DNA of 62,808 nt from Candidatus Melainabacteria bacterium SSGW_16 (lineage in GTDB: Bacteria; Cyanobacteriota; Vampirovibrionia; 2-02-FULL-35-15). Shown in pieces: positions 60,527 to 62,808 of the stretch. Position numbers and translations under genes: made by a program. The stretch lies in the NCBI GenBank assembly GCA_004769085.1, contig DUDS01000001.1, positions 55,578 through 118,385 of the forward strand, given 5' to 3'. The notes under the pieces are model-generated. The model was not told the DNA's origin. It searched no databases and saw nothing but the letters and a program-made list of their open reading frames with translations. The stretch's first letter is position 1. The number at the start of each line of letters is the position of its first letter.

Positions 60527-61726
60527 TTATTTTGAATTTAAATAATTAGCCATCTTTTCGCTTAATGTGCTCCAATCATAAGGAGCCACAATATTATCCC
60601 ACTCTTTTTGCCACTTTGAATTACGTGCTTGCTTAATAGCACTTATCCACTTATTTATATTTTGTTCAGCAAGTATAACATTTGGCCATTTTAGTTGCTT
60701 CCAAACCAACAATGGTGTAGAAACAACAAATTTTTTACAGGCAGTGTATTCTACCATTTTAATTTGAAAAGCAAATTCGGTGCCTGGCGATTTTTCCTGA
60801 GCTAAAATACCAATATCTATTGCATGAAAATAAGCTGGCATATCTTTTGGATCAACAAGTCCTGCAAGAACTACATTTTGAAGATCTGCTTTGGCAATTA
60901 CTTCACTCCAACAATCAGTTGGACCGACAATAAACAACACTGCATCACTCATTTCTTTTCGTAAACCGTCAAACGCTTTAAGTAAAAAATCTATCCCTGT
61001 ATAAGGTCCGTGATTACCAATATAGCCAATAACAAATTTATTTTTCAACCCCCATCTCTCTCGAACAGCCTTTACACTTTCAGAAGATACACTGGAAAAA
61101 AGTTTCAAGTCCACGCCATTTGGAATTGGAACAGACTCAATTCGATATTCAGTGCTTAGTTTTTCACAAAGTGCATCAGAAACCACAAAAAAATTGTCAA
61201 CATTTTTATACAAATAAGATAAATGATCAAGGTTATCTTTTAATACTTCTTTGGAAATAGAATTTTCATCAAACCAATCAAAAAGATCAAAACTTTTTTT
61301 CACACTTGGCATTTTCTGTAGATAAAAGTTTAAGGAAGAAAGCAATATTGAATTGATTCTCAATTTACGACAAACAATGCTCAATATAAAAGAATTAAAA
61401 GTTCTACTAAGATACCAGGCAATCTTAACTCCTAATAATTTTTCAAGAAGCAAAGCCTGAAAATAAGGAGCTTTTACATAAGTAATGTCATTGATTTTTT
61501 TTTCAATACAAAAAAGTTGAAATATACTTGCAAACCCATATTGAAGTCTTTTAATCAGCTTTTTAAAAGGATTTATGTCATCTACATGAATCATATCCTT
61601 CCACTTTAAGCAATAAACATCAAAATAAGGTGTCATTTTTTTAGCAAATTCAATAGTACGAATTTTAATATCACTGGTAGATATGTGAGGTATTACAAAT
61701 AGTTTAGGTTTAATTTCTTGGCTCAT
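60527..61726 (-). CDS. Family 4 glycosyltransferase
   Basis: The protein has 399 residues. The N-terminal domain starts LFVIPHISTSDIKIRTIEFA; SVPIPNGVDLKLFSS and FVIGYIGNHGPYTGIDFLLK mark the donor domain. The donor-loop acidic pair is less clear here (GTEFAFQIKMVEYTACKKFV). Its start overlaps the stop of the flippase gene as ATGA (4 bp). The role is inferred from fold and locus. Confidence 0.8.
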   Translation of the reverse strand: MSQEIKPKLFVIPHISTSDIKIRTIEFAKKMTPYFDVYCLKWKDMIHVDDINPFKKLIKRLQYGFASIFQLFCIEKKINDITYVKAPYFQALLLEKLLGVKIAWYLSRTFNSFILSIVCRKLRINSILLSSLNFYLQKMPSVKKSFDLFDWFDENSISKEVLKDNLDHLSYLYKNVDNFFVVSDALCEKLSTEYRIESVPIPNGVDLKLFSSVSSESVKAVRERWGLKNKFVIGYIGNHGPYTGIDFLLKAFDGLRKEMSDAVLFIVGPTDCWSEVIAKADLQNVVLAGLVDPKDMPAYFHAIDIGILAQEKSPGTEFAFQIKMVEYTACKKFVVSTPLLVWKQLKWPNVILAEQNINKWISAIKQARNSKWQKEWDNIVAPYDWSTLSEKMANYLNSK

Positions 61727-62808
61727 GCTTTATTTTTTATAACAATAAAAATATCTCTCAATTTATCCTTAAATACAAATATATAAATTCCGAATATAGT
61801 TGCAGTACTAACAAGAAACAGCAACCATCCCGAATCACCAATAAAGCTAATTAAAAGATGACGAGCAACAACTGCAATAAATGTTGCACCTACTGAAATT
61901 AAAAGATAAGGAGTTACACTTTTTAACCCAGACAAAAGCCTATTCAGTGAACTTGAAGCTATATACAAAGCTAAAATATGTGCCCCTCCGACTAATATTA
62001 AAACTGCAACTGCAACCCCAATTATTCCATACTTTAATCCAAAATATATTCCACCTATACTTAAGATACAAGTCATTAAACCAACCAAGAAACTAGATTT
62101 AAAATTACCCAAGGCTCCAAAGGGATCAATCCAAAAGCATCTAACCATCGCATATATTGCAAGAATTTGAAATGGAACAATTGCATCATTCCATTTCGTT
62201 CCAAAAATAATTGGGAAAAAGTCAGGAGCAGCTATGACCAAAAAACATGCAATAGGACAAACACTAAAAGCAAGAAAGCGACTTAATTTATAAAAGGTTT
62301 CCCAAAAGTGTTTTGAATTTCTATCTAAGCGAGCTAATTCTGGAAAAATAACATTTCCAAAAGAGTTTGCTATTAACGTAATAGGAAGAAGTGCATAGTT
62401 ATATGCAATAGTATATAAACCAAGTTCATTCATACCAAGAAATTTGCTTATCATCAAATTATCAATATTAAAAACTATATACCAGACAATAGCTGAACCT
62501 AAATACCATGTGGAAAATGGAGCTATTTCCTTAAATGAAGCACTTAAAAATTTAAACCTTGGAAACCAGCCTGAAGCAAAAAATATTAGAAATGCATTAA
62601 CTATATTTGAAATGAGTGTTGAGAAGACTAAAGCCCAAACTCCATAATTTCTAAATGCTAGTGCCACAGCAATTAAAAAAGAAATAATGCTAATAATAAC
62701 ATCAATAACTGCTATTCTACGTAATTTAAGATCTTTTCTAAGCAGACTTCTGTGCACATTACAAATCATCTGAAACCAAAGAGAAAGAGCCAGAACATTT
62801 AGTATTGG
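61723..62808 (-). CDS. Lipopolysaccharide/oligosaccharide flippase (Wzx-like), 5' part outside window
   Basis: The frame is open to the right edge: codons upstream of the ATG at 62769 read PILNVLALSLWFQMICNVHR in the same frame without a stop, so the true start is outside. 362 residues are visible, with about ten helices. LLRKDLKLRRIAVIDVIISI and ISKFLGMNELGLYTIAYNYA are typical of the MOP-superfamily polysaccharide exporters. It would move the lipid-linked unit across the membrane for the Wzy-like protein. Missing N-terminus is about 100 residues if of normal length. Confidence 0.88.
   Translation of the reverse strand, partial: PILNVLALSLWFQMICNVHRSLLRKDLKLRRIAVIDVIISIISFLIAVALAFRNYGVWALVFSTLISNIVNAFLIFFASGWFPRFKFLSASFKEIAPFSTWYLGSAIVWYIVFNIDNLMISKFLGMNELGLYTIAYNYALLPITLIANSFGNVIFPELARLDRNSKHFWETFYKLSRFLAFSVCPIACFLVIAAPDFFPIIFGTKWNDAIVPFQILAIYAMVRCFWIDPFGALGNFKSSFLVGLMTCILSIGGIYFGLKYGIIGVAVAVLILVGGAHILALYIASSSLNRLLSGLKSVTPYLLISVGATFIAVVARHLLISFIGDSGWLLFLVSTATIFGIYIFVFKDKLRDIFIVIKNKA

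Noticed and set aside
1..62808. CRISPR array or cas genes, and prophage genes
   Set aside because: No regularly spaced repeats, no cas-like proteins, and no integrase, terminase or capsid proteins were seen.

Overview
The window is low-GC, densely coded, and reads as an ordinary bacterial chromosome carrying a large cell-surface polysaccharide region. Several features point to the non-photosynthetic relatives of Cyanobacteria (Melainabacteria / Vampirovibrionia type). A long radical-SAM protein of the TIGR03960 type is fused to a TIGR03936/DUF2344 domain and sits directly upstream of an RNase E/G gene. A SLOG/DprA-like protein resembles a cyanobacterial family. Prepilin peptidase and PilM/PilN-type genes are present, and no photosynthesis genes are seen. 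The lineage is an inference from recalled family distributions and was not tested by any search.

Layout. 1-5,000: a truncated GT-C membrane glycosyltransferase, a clavaminate-synthase-like Fe(II)/2-oxoglutarate oxygenase, a family-2 glycosyltransferase, a BrnT/BrnA-type toxin-antitoxin pair whose toxin is frameshifted, and a UDP-glucuronate decarboxylase. 5,000-28,650: mostly housekeeping genes. These are a DppA-like D-aminopeptidase, rplK-rplA, tRNA-Leu with a decayed tRNA-Leu copy beside it, a SLOG-fold protein, a UvrD/PcrA helicase, plsC, tRNA-Ser, prfA, uppS, argG, a minus-strand operon (radical SAM, RNase G/E, folC, thioredoxin-like), and a plus-strand operon (ubiX, a BioF-like enzyme, an ABC ATPase, prepilin peptidase, a PilM-PilN fusion, an ABC permease). 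28,650-39,300: tRNA-Glu, a large unrecognised protein with the full zinc signature of cytidine deaminases, an orphan gene, a secreted subtilisin, three GT39-type glycosyltransferase paralogues (one split by a frameshift), and an HD-domain phosphohydrolase with a long N-terminal extension. 39,400-62,808: sulfotransferase, three tRNAs, tmk, cytochrome c, rplI and serA, then a long capsule/O-antigen-like locus. That locus holds a DegT aminotransferase, an AlkP-fold protein, Gmd, Fcl, a sugar epimerase, a carbamoyltransferase, a family-2 and four family-4 glycosyltransferases, a Wzy-like polymerase and a Wzx-like flippase running off the right edge.

How the genes work together. The right half can make nucleotide sugars (GDP-fucose pathway, an amino sugar, UDP-xylose from the left end), assemble and decorate a repeat unit (glycosyl, carbamoyl and sulfate transfer), flip it and polymerise it. 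The left half is translation, folate, isoprenoid, arginine and lipid metabolism plus type IV pilus parts.

Most worth a second look: (i) the two-domain cytidine-deaminase-like protein at 29065-30747; (ii) the HD phosphohydrolase at 36858-39299; (iii) a family of intergenic hairpins with identical architecture (4-bp inner stem, 5-nt loop, single bulged base) and base-paired substitutions at 11137, 28905 and 46818, two of them linked to GC-rich repeats; (iv) two genes each broken by a one-base loss in or beside a T-rich stretch (BrnT-like toxin, GT39 glycosyltransferase).
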